Positions 45,507 through 55,946 of a stretch of DNA of 64,000 bases are shown in pieces. The notes under the pieces are model-generated. The model was not told the DNA's origin, made no database searches, and saw only the letters and a list, made by a program, of their open reading frames with translations. Source of the DNA: Fuerstiella sp. (GTDB lineage Bacteria > Planctomycetota > Planctomycetia > Planctomycetales > Planctomycetaceae); the NCBI GenBank assembly GCA_022447185.1, contig JAKVAY010000001.1, forward strand, positions 138,996 to 202,995, written 5' to 3'. Position 1 is the stretch's first letter. Each line of letters opens with the position of its first letter. The translations under genes were made by a program, and so were the position numbers.

Positions 45507-48175
45507 GTCTTGAACTCACACGACCCTGGGCGCTCGCGCTTTTGGCTGTTTGTCTGCCGGCACTGGTGTTCTTTTTTGTCTACAGTCTTAGCGACTTTCC
45601 CAAGAGGCAGCGAATAGTATCGACGGTTGTTCGCGGTCTCATTGTCCTGCTGATTGTGCTGTCTCTTGCCGGACTCACGGGTCTGCACGAAACGCAGCGC
45701 CAATATGTTCTGTTCGTAATTGATCGCAGTCTCAGCATCGGTAAAGAAGCTGTGGCCATGATTGATACAAAACTTGACGAAGTCCTGAAGCATCAGGGAA
45801 GTCATCGAGTCGGGTTTTTGGAGTTCACGGAAATCCCAGGTTTTGTAAGGGAGTCCCGGCCGTCGGTGACGTCGGCCACTCTTTCAACGGAATTGACACG
45901 TTCAGGAAACAGCGACATTTCCGTTTTTCGCGGTCGGGTCGGCAGCGATCAGGGCGACGATTCAGATCGACTGGCTGCAGCACCCTTCGTCGTTGCACCG
46001 GAACCGGTACCTTCGGGGGCCGGTACCAACATTGCCGCGGCGATTGAAGCTGGGGCCGGATACATACCTCCTGGATACGTGCCTAAACTTATCTTGTTCA
46101 GCGAAGGCAACCAGACTCTCGGTGACGCTTTGTCTGCATCACTGCAATGTGGTATTCCGATCGATGTGTATCCGCTGCCGACACGTAGTGAACAGGAAGT
46201 CCTGGTGTCTGAAGTCCGTGTTCCGGCGGAAGTTCGACAGGGGCAGCCGTTTTTCGTTGAGGTTGTGATTCATTCCAATCACGACGACGAAGGTCTGGTC
46301 GAGGTCTACCGGGGTGACCACAAGGTGGTAAGTGAAAAGCGATCGATCAAAGCGGGCGAAAATTCTTTCCAATTTCGGCAGTCAGTAGATCGGGAACGTC
46401 TGGCGGACTTTACAGTGCGGATTTCGGGACTCCGGCAGGACACACTGTTGGACAACAACAGTGATTCCGGTCTCGTCTACGCTGCCGGAAAGCCTCGTAT
46501 ACTGATTATTGAGAGTGATCCAAACCTTATTCGCGAACTTGCTTACAGACTGGAAGACGAAGGCATACAGACCGACGTGCGCCCCCCTCAGGGAATGCCA
46601 GAGTCGTTGTCTGATCTCCAGAATTATGAATTACTGATGCTGTCGAATGTACCGGCGACGTTGCTGACTCAAAAGCAAATGGAGATTGCCCGCACATTTG
46701 TTCAGGAACTTGGCGGTGGTTTTATCATGCTTGGAGGTGAACAGTCGTTTGGACTGGGCGGATACTACAAGAGCACACTCGAAGAAATTCTTCCGGTACG
46801 CAGCGACTTCGAGAAAGAAAAGGAGAAACCGTCACTGGCGATGGTGCTGTCGATCGACAAATCGGGATCGATGAGCGGTGACAAAATCGAGATGGCGAAG
46901 TCGGCAGCACGCAGTGCGGTCGAACTTTTGGGTCGCCGCGATCAGGTGGCCGTGCTGGCGTTCGATGGCGAATCGTTTGTCATCAGCCAAATGCAGCGCG
47001 CGTCCGGGAAAGGTGCGATTGACAGCGACATTGCACGAATCGATGCAGGTGGCGGAACGGCGATGTATCCGTCCTTGGAGACGGCATATGAAATTCTCCA
47101 GTCGACTTCGGCCAAACTTAAGCATGTCATTCTGCTGACCGATGGTGTTTCATCGCCCGGTGATTTTGAAGGAATCGCGCAGACGATGGCATCCGCCAGG
47201 ATTACTCTTTCGACGGTCGCTGTCGGCAACGGCGCAGATGTGCATTTGCTGGAAGAAATCGCGCGAGTCGGCAAAGGACGGTACTATTTCACGACAGATC
47301 CGGCTCAGGTCCCGCAGATCTTTGCCAAAGAAACGGTCACAGCCGGAAAATCGGCAATTGATGAACAGCCGTTTCTGCCCCAGGTAATTCGAGCAACACA
47401 TGCGTTGAAGGATATCGACATGGGCGCCGCTCCTTACCTGCTCGGCTATGTGATCACTCGACCCAAGCCCACAAGCGAAGTGGTTTTGGCCACAGAGACC
47501 GGTGAACCACTGCTGTCGTGGTGGCGCTATGGTCTTGGCATGTCGGCTGCGTTTACGTCGGATGCCAAGAACCGCTGGGCTGCCGAATGGGTGACGTGGT
47601 CTGAATTTTCCAAATTCTGGACGCAGGTCATTCGCCGGGTAATGCGGAAAAGTGATGCGCGCGGTATCGCTGTCGAAGCCGAACGCACAGGCCAGTATGT
47701 CCATCTGACTCTGGACGCGGTGGACGACACTGGCCGCTTCGTGAATGATGCACAGGTAGAACTCACGGTGATCGATCCGCAGTTGCGCAGGAGTCGTTTG
47801 GTGCTGTTACAGAATGCACCCGGACGGTATGCCATAACGTTTCCAACGGGCCCCCCTGGTGCGTATCACATGGAAATGGCCGTGAAGAAACATGACCAGG
47901 TTGTTTATCGTCAATCGAGAGGAGTCACAGTGGGGTACAGTGACGAACTTCGAATCCGACCTGCCAATGAGTCGTTGCTGAAGAGTATCGCCCGACATTC
48001 CGGAGGTACATACAATCCTTCGATTGATGCAGCGTTTGCCGATGACAGTCGTCGTGTTACACGGCCAACGGCCATGTGGCCATGGCTGCTGACAATGGCT
48101 CTGGGACTGTTGGTGCTGGATGTGGCGCTGCGGCGAGTCGATTTCAGTCTGTACTGGCCGTTTTCGCAAGTGTAA
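45503..48175 (+). CDS. Large VWA / glutamine-amidotransferase-like membrane protein
   Basis: GGAGG lies before the TTG start, which overlaps the previous stop by four bases (TTGA). The 890-residue protein has two N-terminal membrane helices and a first VWA-like segment (LFVIDRSLSIG). A class-I glutamine-amidotransferase-like domain lies around 330-440 (PRILIIESDPNLI, GGGFIMLGGEQSFGLGGYY). A full VWA domain follows with D-K-S-G-S at about 453 and LTDGVSSPGD. The C-terminal part is beta-rich with a final helix (PWLLTMALGLLVLDVALRR). No catalytic Cys is seen in the amidotransferase-like region, so it is probably structural. It closes the MoxR operon. Confidence 0.88.
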   Translation: MSLELTRPWALALLAVCLPALVFFFVYSLSDFPKRQRIVSTVVRGLIVLLIVLSLAGLTGLHETQRQYVLFVIDRSLSIGKEAVAMIDTKLDEVLKHQGSHRVGFLEFTEIPGFVRESRPSVTSATLSTELTRSGNSDISVFRGRVGSDQGDDSDRLAAAPFVVAPEPVPSGAGTNIAAAIEAGAGYIPPGYVPKLILFSEGNQTLGDALSASLQCGIPIDVYPLPTRSEQEVLVSEVRVPAEVRQGQPFFVEVVIHSNHDDEGLVEVYRGDHKVVSEKRSIKAGENSFQFRQSVDRERLADFTVRISGLRQDTLLDNNSDSGLVYAAGKPRILIIESDPNLIRELAYRLEDEGIQTDVRPPQGMPESLSDLQNYELLMLSNVPATLLTQKQMEIARTFVQELGGGFIMLGGEQSFGLGGYYKSTLEEILPVRSDFEKEKEKPSLAMVLSIDKSGSMSGDKIEMAKSAARSAVELLGRRDQVAVLAFDGESFVISQMQRASGKGAIDSDIARIDAGGGTAMYPSLETAYEILQSTSAKLKHVILLTDGVSSPGDFEGIAQTMASARITLSTVAVGNGADVHLLEEIARVGKGRYYFTTDPAQVPQIFAKETVTAGKSAIDEQPFLPQVIRATHALKDIDMGAAPYLLGYVITRPKPTSEVVLATETGEPLLSWWRYGLGMSAAFTSDAKNRWAAEWVTWSEFSKFWTQVIRRVMRKSDARGIAVEAERTGQYVHLTLDAVDDTGRFVNDAQVELTVIDPQLRRSRLVLLQNAPGRYAITFPTGPPGAYHMEMAVKKHDQVVYRQSRGVTVGYSDELRIRPANESLLKSIARHSGGTYNPSIDAAFADDSRRVTRPTAMWPWLLTMALGLLVLDVALRRVDFSLYWPFSQV

Positions 48176-48403
48176 AGATCTCCCCCTGCTGCATTCGTTG
48201 AAATCACTGTGTGTTGACTATCGTGTGTTGTGCCGATATTCGCCATGGTGACTTCCCACGAATCAATTGCAACAGAATCTGCATGTCAGCAGCAGTCCAT
48301 GGCGGGTGTCGTTGATTCAGTGACTCTCCGGCAGCATGATACGTGAGTTTGCCGCCTGATTCGGGTACGATTAGTATCTCACGAGCCATCGACAGGTAAA
48401 GAT

Positions 48404-51049
48404 ATGCTCTCGGTTCGACTCAATTTGACATATGTTGTTCTGGCGACCACAGCCCTGTGGACAGGTCAACTGTTCGGTGAGACGACCGATCCTCAATCGA
48501 ATTCAGGTGGCATAAGTTTTGTCCAGCACATTCAACCTGTGTTGAGAAAGTACTGTTACCAGTGCCATGGTCGGGATGTGCAGGAAGGCGGACTGCGGCT
48601 CGATCAAAAGGAACATGCGCTCCGTGGCGGAGAAAACGGGAGCGTGATTCTGCCAGGAAAGGCAATGGACAGCCTGCTGCTGCAGATGGTGTCGACAGGT
48701 GACTCCGACGGTCGCGTCATGCCACCGCCGGACGAAGGGTCGCGACTCAGCAAAACCGATGTGGAATTGATTCGCAATTGGATTGATGCCGGTGCTGACT
48801 GGCCGGAAGAAGCCGATCGCACAGAAGCCGATCGCACAGAAGCCGTAAGCCAGCAACTCTGGTCCTTCCAGCCAGTCACGCGCCCGGGGATTCCAGTTGT
48901 CAGGAATTCGGCGTGGGTGCACAATCCAATCGATGCTTTTGTGCTTGCTCGGATGGAGCGTGCGGATGTTGACCCGGCTCAACCTGCGGATGCTGTTTCA
49001 CTTGCCCGCCGAGTCGCATTCGATCTGACCGGTCTTCCCCTGACACTGGAACAGCTTGACCAGTTCCAGATGCAAAATGAAATCGACGCCGAAGCGGCCT
49101 ATGCACGGCTGTTGAAGTCGATGCTGGACAGCGAGCACTATGGTGAACGGTGGGGGCGACACTGGCTCGACGTGGCACGCTACGCGGACAGTAATGGATA
49201 TGAAGTGGACGGCGACAAACCACTTGCCTGGAAGTATCGAGACTATGTGATTCGTGCACTTAATGAGGACAAGCCGTATAACCGTTTCGTTCTGGAACAG
49301 CTTGCGGGTGACGAACTGTCCGATGCGTCTCCACAAACTATCATTGCCACTGGATTCCTTCGAGTCGGACCTTGGGATGCTGAGCGAGGAGCGTCAGTTC
49401 AGCCAAGCGAAGTGGTCGCCGAACGATTCAACGAACTGGATGATCTGGTCAGGACGACGTCGCAGGCGTTTCTCGGCCTGACACTGGGCTGTGCTCGCTG
49501 CCACGACCACAAATTCGATCCGCTTTCCAGTCGTGACTACTACAGTATGGTTGCGATTTTCGATCCACTGGCACGCCAGAAGAATCGTCGGACTGAACTG
49601 ACTCGGCTGGCCGTTCCGTGGAGCAGACTGAAAGAGAAGAATGCGGCTGATCAGCGCATAGCAGAATTGCGGGAACACGTTCGTGAGTTGCGGTTGCCGT
49701 TGCTGACCGGGATCGTTGAGGCTGGCAAAACAAAACTGCCACCCGATGCCATTGCGGCTCTCAATGTACCGGTTGGTGAGCGTACTGATGCTCATCTGGA
49801 GTTGCTGACAGGACTTGCCGATCAGATCGAACAGGAAGTTGATGCGGCGTTCGGCGATCGGGAGCTGGCCAGCGCGTATTTGTCGCACGCGGCAGTGGAT
49901 GAGGTGGAGTCCACACTGAAGGAAATCGGTGAACTGGAAGCCAGATTCGAGTATCCGGAGGCATACTTCTTTCACGAACCGTCGACAGCACCTCCGGAAA
50001 CGCACCTGTTGAAGCGTGGCAGTCCTGACCAGCCGGGAGAGGTCGTTTTTCCTGCGGTTCCACAGGCGGTGGTGCGGCAGATGAATACAGAACCGCCTGA
50101 ATTTCAGTCGCCGGATGAATTCACCACTCGTCGGCGGATTGCGCTGGCCCGCTGGATTACGGATGATAATAACCCGCTGACACCGCGTGTGATCGTGAAC
50201 AGAATCTGGCAGTCTCATTTTGGAGTGGGGCTGGTCCGCTCGCCAAACGACTTTGGCAATCGTGGGACAGAACCGACCCATCCACACCTGCTTGACTGGC
50301 TGGCGCATTGGTTTGTTCATGAGACAAAATGGTCATTGAAGAATCTTCATATGTTGATCATGACCAGCAATACTTATCGCATGAGCAAACAACCCGGACC
50401 GTCGATTGCTGACCAGGACCCGGACAATCTGTTGCTGTCGTATTTTCCCCGCAGACGTTTGGAGGTAGAAGCGATTCGTGACTCCATGCTGGCAGTCAGC
50501 GGGAAGCTCAATCGACAGCTGTACGGCCCGTGTATGTATCCGAAGATCCCCGATGCGGCTCTGCGCAGTGGCTATGATCCGACAAGAGTCTGGAAACCAT
50601 TTGATGAACGCGAGGCCTCACGTCGAACGGTTTATGCGTATCTGAAACGCAGCCTCGTCATTCCATTTCTGGAAACGCTGGACTTTTGCGACACGACGCA
50701 AAGCGCGGCTCACCGCAGCGTGACCACAGTGGCCCCACAGGCCCTGGAACTCTTGAATGGTGAATTCACTGTTCGCCAGTCTGAACATTTTGCGGCACGA
50801 ATCCAGGATGAAGCAGGCAGTGAGTTGCCATCACAGATCGAACTTGCCTACCGTCTTGCTCTCAATCGTTCACCGGTACCGGACGAAATTGATGCACTGA
50901 CGGAGTTTGTTGATCAGGAAACACAAAGCCGCCTGGAGGTTGCTGATGTGTCTCAGGATGGTCATGCCGAACAAGCAGCACGGATGCAGGCGCTGGTACA
51001 GATGTGCCGCGTCATATTCAATCTTAATGAATTCGTCTATACCGATTGA
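48404..51049 (+). CDS. PSCyt1/DUF1549/DUF1553 (PSD1) exported cytochrome protein
   Basis: AGGTAAAG precedes the ATG. After a signal peptide, the 881-residue protein has a planctomycete cytochrome domain with the c-haem motif CYQCH (near residue 51), in QPVLRKYCYQCHGRDVQEGG. DUF1549 follows (NPIDAFVLARME, GERWGRHWLDVARYADSNGY), then DUF1553 toward the end (RWITDDNNPLTPRVIVNRIW, QSHFGVGLV). A 15-base tandem duplication at 48809-48838 repeats Glu-Ala-Asp-Arg-Thr. The next gene is its usual DUF1501 partner. These pairs are thought to act in envelope sugar metabolism, but their activity is not known. Confidence 0.92.
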   Translation: MLSVRLNLTYVVLATTALWTGQLFGETTDPQSNSGGISFVQHIQPVLRKYCYQCHGRDVQEGGLRLDQKEHALRGGENGSVILPGKAMDSLLLQMVSTGDSDGRVMPPPDEGSRLSKTDVELIRNWIDAGADWPEEADRTEADRTEAVSQQLWSFQPVTRPGIPVVRNSAWVHNPIDAFVLARMERADVDPAQPADAVSLARRVAFDLTGLPLTLEQLDQFQMQNEIDAEAAYARLLKSMLDSEHYGERWGRHWLDVARYADSNGYEVDGDKPLAWKYRDYVIRALNEDKPYNRFVLEQLAGDELSDASPQTIIATGFLRVGPWDAERGASVQPSEVVAERFNELDDLVRTTSQAFLGLTLGCARCHDHKFDPLSSRDYYSMVAIFDPLARQKNRRTELTRLAVPWSRLKEKNAADQRIAELREHVRELRLPLLTGIVEAGKTKLPPDAIAALNVPVGERTDAHLELLTGLADQIEQEVDAAFGDRELASAYLSHAAVDEVESTLKEIGELEARFEYPEAYFFHEPSTAPPETHLLKRGSPDQPGEVVFPAVPQAVVRQMNTEPPEFQSPDEFTTRRRIALARWITDDNNPLTPRVIVNRIWQSHFGVGLVRSPNDFGNRGTEPTHPHLLDWLAHWFVHETKWSLKNLHMLIMTSNTYRMSKQPGPSIADQDPDNLLLSYFPRRRLEVEAIRDSMLAVSGKLNRQLYGPCMYPKIPDAALRSGYDPTRVWKPFDEREASRRTVYAYLKRSLVIPFLETLDFCDTTQSAAHRSVTTVAPQALELLNGEFTVRQSEHFAARIQDEAGSELPSQIELAYRLALNRSPVPDEIDALTEFVDQETQSRLEVADVSQDGHAEQAARMQALVQMCRVIFNLNEFVYTD

Positions 51050-51085
51050 ATAGCGGTTTAGTTCCGGGAACGAAAAGAGCATGTG

Positions 51086-52534
51086 ATGACGCTTTCACGA
51101 TATCTGGCGAACCAGCCTCGTTGTCATCGAACACGGCGTGAATGTCTCTGGCAATGGGGTGGTGGCTTCGCCGCCATTCCAATGATCGAGATGCTCAATT
51201 CCGAAGGACTGCTGGCCGGAAATACCAGTCCGTTAAAGTCCGGGAACTCTATGCCGCACTTCACGGCAAAGGCGAAACAGGTTGTCTTCTTTTTTCTGAA
51301 TGGAGGACCGAGCCAGGTCGACACCTTCGATCACAAGCCGGCGTTAAAAAAATACGAAGGCAAAGACTATCACCGTAGTGTGCAGATTGGTTCAAATGGG
51401 CGACCCATTGGTAAGCTCACTCCGTCTCATTTTTCATTCAGAAAACACGGTGACAGTGGTCTGGAGATCAGCAATCTGTTCAAAAATGTCGCCAGGCATG
51501 TGGACGATCTTTGTGTCATACGTTCGATGCATGCTGACACGCCCACACACAGTCCGGGTATTCTGCAGATGAACAGCGGCAGTATATTTACGGGGCGACC
51601 CAGTCTGGGGTCATGGGTCAACTATGGACTCGGCAGGCTGACTGAAAATCTGCCCAGCTACGTGGTCATGACGGATCACCGAGGCGGTCCACGTGGTGGA
51701 GCCGCCGCGTGGACATCCGGCTTCATGCCGGCAGCCCTCCAGGGAACCCTGTTCCGAAGCCAGGGTGCCCCTATTCTGAATCTGGATGCACCTGAAGGGG
51801 TCACCGATGAATCACAGAAACGCGGTCTCGATCTGCTGAACCGACTCAATCGACGTCATCTGCACGGTCGCGGGAATCAATCGGAACTTGCGGCACGCAT
51901 CTCGTCCTATGAACTGGCGTTTCGAATGCAGCAGGGGGCGGCAGAGGCAATCGATATTGCATCAGAAACTGTTGAGACACAGAGCCTCTACGGGCTTGAT
52001 CGGAAAGAAACCGAGTATTTCGGACGTCAGTGTTTGCTGACACGTCGTCTGCTGGAGCGAGGCGTTCGTTTTGTGCAGCTCTACTCGGGTGGGGGAGCGG
52101 ACTCGTGGGACGCCCATGATGATGTGATCGACAACCACGGTCGGCACAGTGAAGAGATCGATCAACCGATCGCCGCATTGATGTCGGATATTAAACGTCG
52201 TGGCATGTGGGACGACACGCTGTTCATCTGGGGAGGTGAATTCGGGCGAACGCCAACGAGTGAAGGAACCGGCAAGCCTGGTCGGGATCACAACCACTAC
52301 GGATTCACAATGTGGCTGGCTGGGGGCGGCGTGAAGGGTGGTCAGGCAATCGGTGCCACGGACGAAGTGGGTTTTACAGCGGTTGATAATCGTGTGCACG
52401 TTTCAGATTTTCACGCCACGATCCTGCATTTGCTTGGAATGGATCACGAGCATCTGACGTATTTTCATGAAGGACTCGACCAGCGACTTTCAGGCGTTCA
52501 GGCACGTCGCGTTGTGCACGAAGCCATTGCATGA
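51086..52534 (+). CDS. DUF1501 protein partnered with PSD1
   Basis: Only 36 bases separate it from the PSD1 gene, so the two are probably cotranscribed. I use the ATG at 51086. The 482-residue protein has a twin-arginine-like leader (TRRECLWQWGGGFAAIPMIE) and DUF1501 blocks: FFFLNGGPSQVDTFDHKPAL, SWDAHDDV, WGGEFGRTP, GRDHNHYGF and the final HEGLDQRLSGVQARRV. It is a homologue of the gene at 4615. A short hairpin follows the stop. Confidence 0.92.
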   Translation: MTLSRYLANQPRCHRTRRECLWQWGGGFAAIPMIEMLNSEGLLAGNTSPLKSGNSMPHFTAKAKQVVFFFLNGGPSQVDTFDHKPALKKYEGKDYHRSVQIGSNGRPIGKLTPSHFSFRKHGDSGLEISNLFKNVARHVDDLCVIRSMHADTPTHSPGILQMNSGSIFTGRPSLGSWVNYGLGRLTENLPSYVVMTDHRGGPRGGAAAWTSGFMPAALQGTLFRSQGAPILNLDAPEGVTDESQKRGLDLLNRLNRRHLHGRGNQSELAARISSYELAFRMQQGAAEAIDIASETVETQSLYGLDRKETEYFGRQCLLTRRLLERGVRFVQLYSGGGADSWDAHDDVIDNHGRHSEEIDQPIAALMSDIKRRGMWDDTLFIWGGEFGRTPTSEGTGKPGRDHNHYGFTMWLAGGGVKGGQAIGATDEVGFTAVDNRVHVSDFHATILHLLGMDHEHLTYFHEGLDQRLSGVQARRVVHEAIA

Positions 52535-52537
52535 GCG

Positions 52538-52568
52538 GGTTCGTATCTGTCATAACGAACCTATTTAA
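52538..52568 (+). terminator. Weak terminator-like hairpin after the DUF1501 gene
   Basis: GGTTCGT (52538-52544) and ACGAACC (52555-52561) form a 7-bp stem with a 10-base loop, followed by TATTTAAG, four bases after the stop. The T-tract is short, so the call is tentative. The remainder of the gap to 52864 holds no supported gene. Confidence 0.35.
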
Positions 52569-52864
52569 GACGTCAGTGTGGTCACTGCAGAGTGTTGTGG
52601 ATATTGGCCCTCGCCATAATGCCGGACAATTTTCAGGGTTCGTGTCAGAGCGTGTCTCTGTCGGTAACAGGCACTGTGTCGTACTGCAACAGGTGCAGTG
52701 TTTTTACTGATTACTCACGCAGCATGTGTATCAGAACTTTCAGATACACATTCTCACCGGCATGGATTTTGACGATTGCACCAGGATTCGATGTGTCGCA
52801 GTCACACATGGAGTGAACGTCTGCCATTCGATGTTTTTTCTGTGCTCTGTGAGATCAGAAAATA

Positions 52865-53839
52865 TCATGCGACCGATGCGAGAGAATTTCTGTCGAGTAT
52901 CTCCAGAACGCAACTGAGGACTTTTTCTACCGAGAGTCCTGCCATCAAACCACTGGGTGAAACCAATGCATTGTTTCTGTCCGCTGACAAAGGATACGGA
53001 CCCGTACGTTCGGGCAACGTCGGTCCAAACAGTCCCAGAGTGGGCACGCCCAGGGCTGCGGCAATATGAAGCGGTCCACTGTCATTTGCGATAACGACAC
53101 TCGCTTTCTGCAGCAGATCCACCATTTGAAGCAGTGATGTTTGTGTGGTCAGATTGAAGAACCGGTCCGGGTGACTGGTCGATGGATCGTCCCACACCAG
53201 ATGACTGTCCCAGGCGATTGTGACATCAGACCGTGCTTCCAGAAGCGCGGATGTCAGCTCAGGAAAACCGGGCCATTCTTTATGCGGGCCTCGACTATTG
53301 GGAATCATAACGATCGGTGCGGTACTACTCAGGCGGTTGTCAATCACGTCCACCGAATCGCCATTAATAACGACTGGTGATCGCAGTGACGCTTCAAGTC
53401 CGATTGCCGGAAGAAACTGAAGCAGTCGCTCGATTGCATGCGTATTTCTGCCGCCATCCGGCAGTGGAACGATTTCGTGACAGGCGAACCGGCTGAATTC
53501 ACGTGCATCCGGACCTCCCACTTTGAGTGGAGAGTCCACCGACAGCATCATCAAACCGCTTCGCAGCAGACCCTGAAAATCGAGCACCGCATCGAAACGA
53601 CGGTCCCGCAGGGAGCGACTTGTTTGCCACAATTCATGCAGACCCGATAAGCCGGACCGACGATCGAATTCTATCACGTCGCCGTTGACAGTAGGACATC
53701 GCTGCACAATCTCTTTGAATTGTGTCTTGACAATCCACGAAATTACGGCGTCCGGCATTTGATCCCGGATTGACTGCGCAACGGGTAGCGCGCAGATGAT
53801 GTCCCCAAGCGAACTCGGTTTGATGATAAGAATTTGCAT
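52865..53839 (-). CDS. Glycosyltransferase family 9 (heptosyltransferase-like)
   Basis: GGAG/AGGG lies shortly before the ATG. The 324-residue protein opens LIIKPSSLGDIICALPVAQS, the GT9 signature (ADP-heptose:LPS heptosyltransferase). The second Rossmann half has IVMIPNSRGPHKEWP and the nucleotide-sugar site ASVVIANDSGPLHIAAALG. It transfers a heptose or related sugar in lipopolysaccharide core assembly at the inner face of the membrane. The preceding DUF4254 gene, 39 bases away, is a known companion of such genes. Confidence 0.92.
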   Translation of the reverse strand: MQILIIKPSSLGDIICALPVAQSIRDQMPDAVISWIVKTQFKEIVQRCPTVNGDVIEFDRRSGLSGLHELWQTSRSLRDRRFDAVLDFQGLLRSGLMMLSVDSPLKVGGPDAREFSRFACHEIVPLPDGGRNTHAIERLLQFLPAIGLEASLRSPVVINGDSVDVIDNRLSSTAPIVMIPNSRGPHKEWPGFPELTSALLEARSDVTIAWDSHLVWDDPSTSHPDRFFNLTTQTSLLQMVDLLQKASVVIANDSGPLHIAAALGVPTLGLFGPTLPERTGPYPLSADRNNALVSPSGLMAGLSVEKVLSCVLEILDRNSLASVA

Positions 53840-53878
53840 TCGCCCTGCTCCGTTTCGATCAGCGGATCGGCGAATCGA

Positions 53879-54454
53879 TCAGCCCGCGCGACGTAGTTCC
53901 GGATTCAATTCCGTGTCGTTGTACATCTTGAATTGAAAATAGACGCGGAAGCTGCGTTTACCGTCCTGAATTTCGCTCAGCAGGTCAGTCAATGCCGTAC
54001 TCAGGTCAGTGATTTGACGGCAAATCACGTCCAGTCTGGTCCCGCACTTCTCGCGATGCACGTCAGTTGCGTCCGAACGGTCCACTTCTTCCTGCATGTG
54101 ATATCTTTTGAGTGCTAAAATCGACAGACGGTCGATCATCATTCCGGGTGTTTCCGAATTGAACGGACAACCGGACTCGGGTGGCTTCAGCATTAAGACG
54201 ATGCGGCGATCCATCTCCTCAATGAGGTCGTTTCTGCGCTGGTTGTGAGCATCAATCGCACGTTTGGCCAGCCGAATACGCTCATCACCCAGATGATCGC
54301 AACGAGCAATATCCTCTTCGTGCCACAAACTGAAGTTTTCCAGATGGTTCCGACTCACGATGTTCAGGAATCCATCGCCGCTGGTTGTGGGTTCTGACAC
54401 ATGCCAGCATTCTGTCAGTTCACTGTGGAGTTCCAGAATTGCTGTGACGTCCAT
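53879..54454 (-). CDS. DUF4254 protein
   Basis: GAGGGAG stands seven bases before the ATG. The 191-residue, all-helical soluble protein has the DUF4254 pattern: NHLENFSLWHEEDIARC, RIRLAKRAIDAHNQRRNDLI, TPGMMIDRLSILALKRYHM and a final SFRVYFQFKMYND. This family often sits beside LPS glycosyltransferases, as here. No enzymatic role is established. Confidence 0.9.
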   Translation of the reverse strand: MDVTAILELHSELTECWHVSEPTTSGDGFLNIVSRNHLENFSLWHEEDIARCDHLGDERIRLAKRAIDAHNQRRNDLIEEMDRRIVLMLKPPESGCPFNSETPGMMIDRLSILALKRYHMQEEVDRSDATDVHREKCGTRLDVICRQITDLSTALTDLLSEIQDGKRSFRVYFQFKMYNDTELNPELRRAG

Positions 54455-54917
54455 CCGTGGACTCCCTCATGAGGTTGTCATCTGCAGTGATCACAATACG
54501 GACGAGAAACAGTCTTCCGCATGCTTTGGCAACGGTACTGCAGCATACGGCCAGGTGTCAATATCACCCGATTTCAGACCTGGTCACTGAGGACATGCCG
54601 TAATGTATGACGTTCGCATTTTTAAACATGTGCCGTCATTCCGCAGGTATTCAGGGCTCACTGGGGATCGCAATGTCTTTAAGAACGGTCTCCTGGGTTT
54701 GTTCGTAAACAGTTTTGTGGCAGATTCTGCCGTGACTTGGGTTTCCGCGTCCCCCTGACGGCCCTGCTGATGGCTGCAGTCGAATTCATGGCTGGATCCA
54801 TGGACCCGCATCAAGGTGATACGGGTGAACGGCTTCATGCTGACGGACCCACCAGAATCCACATCTGCCAAAAATATGCCGATGGCCGTTGTTCAGTTGC
54901 CGGTTTCCGTGCGGCTG
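54455..54917. other. Gap within the polysaccharide region
   Basis: No gene is supported on the coding (minus) strand. Two plus-strand frames (54602-54749 and about 54813-54975) have protein-like composition but no recognised family. The promoter for DUF4254/GT9 is expected near 54480. Confidence 0.3.
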
Positions 54918-55946
54918 TCATCTCCGAGTGGTGTTGTCCGTCGACCGCGAGATGATTTGCGATCGATCCGCTGCTGACCCCAGATGTGACATAATCGACT
55001 CATTGAGCTGCACCGAGAGACGTTCTGCAGCTGCTTCATTTATGTGTGTGATATCGGTGTAGTCCGACATCACATAGCTGTCGTCAAACGTGTAATCGAT
55101 GAGTACAACATCATCTGTTACGTATTCACGAATGAATTCCATGAATGAATCAATCTCACCTTTACGGTAGGCATTTTGTTCCTCGGGACGAATCGGCAGC
55201 ATGCACAGCCACACTTTGACGCCATGCTTTCGGCAATCCGTCAGAATCTTCTCAAAGTAGCCGACCTGCACAGGCATTCGCCTCGTGCTACGCTTGGCGG
55301 TGTCAGTCGGTGCTGCCTTGCCAGGCTTGATGAATTGGCCGTTGTCACGAAGAAACGTGCGACCGTTGTTCGGCATGAACATGTACTTCGGGTTAAGCGA
55401 CCTCACGATTTTCCGGACCTTTAGTCCGGCATCGGCCCATGTCCGAGGCTCATAGTCGTCGAGGTAGGCGTCACCGAAATACCGTGAATAGACATAGTTG
55501 CGATCGGGAGACATGTAGCTGAACTGAAAAAGATCAACCCCCATTGCCAGGTAGCGGAAAGAGATGTTTCGGTCGCGAAGCCACTTCAGCTTGAAGTACA
55601 TATGATTGAATGTGTCGTCATTGCAACCAAAATTGTAGGACGAAACCGAAAAGCGGTCTGGGTTGAGTCCTCGATAGACGCGAGAGTTTCCCAGCAACAG
55701 CAGCTCATATTCACGATCTTCTGCCCCCCGGAATGATTGATTTATTTGTGTCTCATTCGTGGGCCCTTTGGCCCGTTCGAGCCATTGCTGACCGAAAATG
55801 AGGCCTACCGGAAGCCACGGTATAAACAGCAGACAGGGGAAAAAGAAAGACAGAACGCGACGGCGAAAACGGCGAAGGTCTGTGTCCGTTGATGAAACAA
55901 CCTGCGATTCCTCCGCAGCCACATTCTTGGCAGAGTCCAGGGTCAT
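54918..55946 (-). CDS. SGNH-like envelope protein, probable partner of the MBOAT acyltransferase
   Basis: Starting at the ATG at 55946, the gene overlaps the sulfotransferase stop by four bases (ATGA). The 342-residue protein has an N-terminal membrane helix (VLSFFFPCLLFIPWLPVGLIF) and then an extracytoplasmic domain. That domain begins LLLGNSRVYRGLNP, which fits block I of SGNH hydrolases (G-x-S-R). It ends with YTDITHINEAAAERL, where D-I-T-H fits the catalytic D-x-x-H. AlgJ/AlgX- and DltD-like proteins of this layout work with MBOAT proteins in O-acetylation. An MBOAT gene lies about 1 kb upstream. Confidence 0.75.
   Translation of the reverse strand: MTLDSAKNVAAEESQVVSSTDTDLRRFRRRVLSFFFPCLLFIPWLPVGLIFGQQWLERAKGPTNETQINQSFRGAEDREYELLLLGNSRVYRGLNPDRFSVSSYNFGCNDDTFNHMYFKLKWLRDRNISFRYLAMGVDLFQFSYMSPDRNYVYSRYFGDAYLDDYEPRTWADAGLKVRKIVRSLNPKYMFMPNNGRTFLRDNGQFIKPGKAAPTDTAKRSTRRMPVQVGYFEKILTDCRKHGVKVWLCMLPIRPEEQNAYRKGEIDSFMEFIREYVTDDVVLIDYTFDDSYVMSDYTDITHINEAAAERLSVQLNESIMSHLGSAADRSQIISRSTDNTTRR

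Noticed and set aside
48204-48389. Minus-strand 61-codon frame divergent from the PSD1 gene
   Set aside because: It faintly resembles a helix-turn-helix end (PPWTAADMQILLQLIRGKSP), but it has no RBS and no firm match.
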